DNA of 16,197 nucleotides, from assembly GCA_947457285.1 (NCBI GenBank), contig CANGVZ010000010.1, forward strand, positions 1 to 16,197. The letters are read 5' to 3'. Both the position numbers and the translations under genes were made by a program. This DNA is from Flavobacteriales bacterium. Lineage in GTDB: Bacteria; Bacteroidota; Bacteroidia; Flavobacteriales_D; Sanyastnellaceae. Below are positions 15,376 to 16,197 of this stretch, in pieces; within the stretch, counting starts at the first letter, position 1; each line of letters begins with the position of its first letter. The notes under the pieces were generated by a model, which saw only the letters and a program-made list of their open reading frames with translations, made no database searches and had not been told where the DNA came from.

Positions 15376-15380
15376 TTACT
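15356..15380. promoter_or_regulatory. 25-bp dyad, candidate operator between divergent genes
   Basis: AGTAAGTGTAC (15356-15366), TTT, and GTACAATTACT (15370-15380) form 11-bp arms with one mismatch. It abuts the minus-strand -7 box, fills the spacer and covers the -33 TTG at 15373-15375. It lies upstream of the minus-strand transcript, so for that gene it is more likely a protein-binding site than an RNA hairpin. Confidence 0.5.
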
Positions 15381-15430
15381 ATTTTAGTAACTTTTTTATA
15401 ATATAGCCGTCTCGTTTAGAGATATTTAAA

Positions 15431-15437
15431 AGAAAGG
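15431..15437 (+). promoter_or_regulatory. Shine-Dalgarno sequence deciding a TTG start
   Basis: AGAAAGG is complementary to the CCUUUCU end of 16S rRNA and sits six bases before the TTG at 15444. Clear Shine-Dalgarno sites are uncommon in Bacteroidota, and no ATG or GTG is available near the signal peptide, so this site fixes the start. A possible -7 box, TAACTTTT (15388-15395), lies upstream. Confidence 0.6.
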
Positions 15438-15443
15438 GAATCG

Positions 15444-16197
15444 TTGAAACAGGATCATCTTAAAATCGCCTTTATCGTTTTGATTTGTTTTCACTATTTT
15501 AAAAGTGAAGCGCAATCACAACCTACGCAAACTTCACCTGAAATTACCGTAAATGGTACGATTCGACAAGAGAGCAATCAGCCAATTTCTAATGTAATCA
15601 TCATCAATCAAAGAACAAAAACAGGAGCTTTTGGAAAATCCGACGGCAGCTATTTAGTGAAGTGTCTCAAAACTGATACACTCACAATTACATCGCTGGG
15701 TTATTATTCGAGAAATATTTGCTTCAAGGACTCGACGCTTAAGTCAGAATACAAACCAATCACATTCCTGGAAGAACGTACTCAAACCTTAGCTACAGTT
15801 GAAATCTTTGCACCCAAGGACTTAGAGCAAATTCAAGAAGAAATAAAAAGTCTTGGCTTCAACGAAGATGATTACATGTTGAGTGGTATTAACGCAGCGG
15901 CAAGTCCAATCACTTTTTTATATCAACAGTTTAGTAAAAAAGAGGCCAGCAAACGAGAGCTTGCTCGATTAGAAAATGAAGATAAGAAGAGAGCGCTTTT
16001 AAAAGATTTGTTTCATCATTATGTTGACTACGATATCATTCAGCTTGACAATAACCAGTTTGACGCGTTCATCGACTTTTTAAATGTATCGGACGATTTT
16101 TTGAAATCGAGTACACAATATGATTTCTTAATTTTTGTGCGTGATCGGTTTAAGGATTTCAAAATTGCCAATCGCAACAAAATTATATTCCAAAATG
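15444..16197 (+). CDS. carboxypeptidase-regulatory-like domain protein, Bacteroidota family of unknown function, 3' truncated
   Basis: The frame is open from 15420 to the end of the window, giving 251 residues. I start it at the TTG at 15444 because no ATG or GTG precedes the signal peptide and a Shine-Dalgarno match lies six bases upstream. Residues 1-23 are a signal peptide (hydrophobic IAFIVLICF, then FKSEAQ). Residues ~33-120 are a carboxypeptidase-regulatory-like beta-sandwich: ITVNGTIRQESNQPISNVII, GAFGKSDGSYLVKC, DTLTITSLGYYS. The rest is helical and charged, with SPITFLYQQFSKKEASKREL, LLKDLFHHYVDYDIIQL and FIDFLNVSDDFLK. I recognise this combination as a common conserved secreted or periplasmic Bacteroidota protein without assigned function. 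It is divergent from the five-repeat protein across a 116-base region that carries the 25-bp dyad. Confidence 0.8.
   Translation, partial: MKQDHLKIAFIVLICFHYFKSEAQSQPTQTSPEITVNGTIRQESNQPISNVIIINQRTKTGAFGKSDGSYLVKCLKTDTLTITSLGYYSRNICFKDSTLKSEYKPITFLEERTQTLATVEIFAPKDLEQIQEEIKSLGFNEDDYMLSGINAAASPITFLYQQFSKKEASKRELARLENEDKKRALLKDLFHHYVDYDIIQLDNNQFDAFIDFLNVSDDFLKSSTQYDFLIFVRDRFKDFKIANRNKIIFQN

Overview
The window looks like a piece of a chromosome from a Bacteroidota bacterium, most likely a free-living flavobacterium-like lineage of order Flavobacteriales. Four observations support this. Three or four predicted surface proteins end in type IX secretion system (T9SS) sorting domains. The NusB is the long Bacteroidota form. 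Several genes are preceded by the Bacteroidota -7 box (TAnnTTTG) rather than a sigma-70 -10 box. The base composition is moderately AT-rich. No rRNA, tRNA, insertion sequence, phage gene or CRISPR array is visible. Gene density is high and no gap exceeds about 130 bases.

Layout. At 1-1145 is the end of a large PKD-domain adhesin with a T9SS type B (gliding-motility, CHU_C) C-terminal domain. At 1182-4485 come four housekeeping genes on the + strand: pterin-4a-carbinolamine dehydratase, leucine dehydrogenase, nusB and miaA. The last three are 14-16 bases apart and probably form one transcript. Facing them at 4491-7052 (minus) is an outer-membrane beta-barrel protein of the TonB-receptor-like family with a glycine-rich insert. 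Divergent from it at 7182-8992 are a DegT-type sugar aminotransferase and a PglC-like sugar-phosphate transferase that overlap by ATGA. At 9052-11619 is a secreted FG-GAP/VCBS propeller protein with an ASPIC/UnbV domain. Its stop codon interlocks with the stop of a minus-strand lamin-tail-domain protein (11616-13244). Behind that, also minus, is a secreted protein made of five tandem CBM48-like E-set repeats (13318-15327). Across a 116-base divergent promoter region, a plus-strand protein with a carboxypeptidase-regulatory-like domain runs off the window end (15444-16197).

How the genes relate. The left half is core metabolism and RNA biology: aromatic and branched-chain amino acid degradation, rRNA antitermination and tRNA modification. 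The right half is cell-surface biology: T9SS cargo, an outer-membrane barrel and one step pair for making a lipid-linked glycan. I found no multi-gene system that I would call new.

The most interesting signals are non-coding or structural: a perfect 14-bp inverted repeat spanning the first codons of miaA; a 25-bp dyad filling a divergent promoter; an intrinsic terminator for one gene buried in the coding region of its convergent neighbour; an in-frame 75-bp unit bounded by 12-bp direct repeats in the outer-membrane protein; and five copies of a CFxxCxxC cysteine module in the secreted repeat protein. In three places a TTG that could be read as a start is in fact part of a promoter box, so I moved those gene starts downstream.
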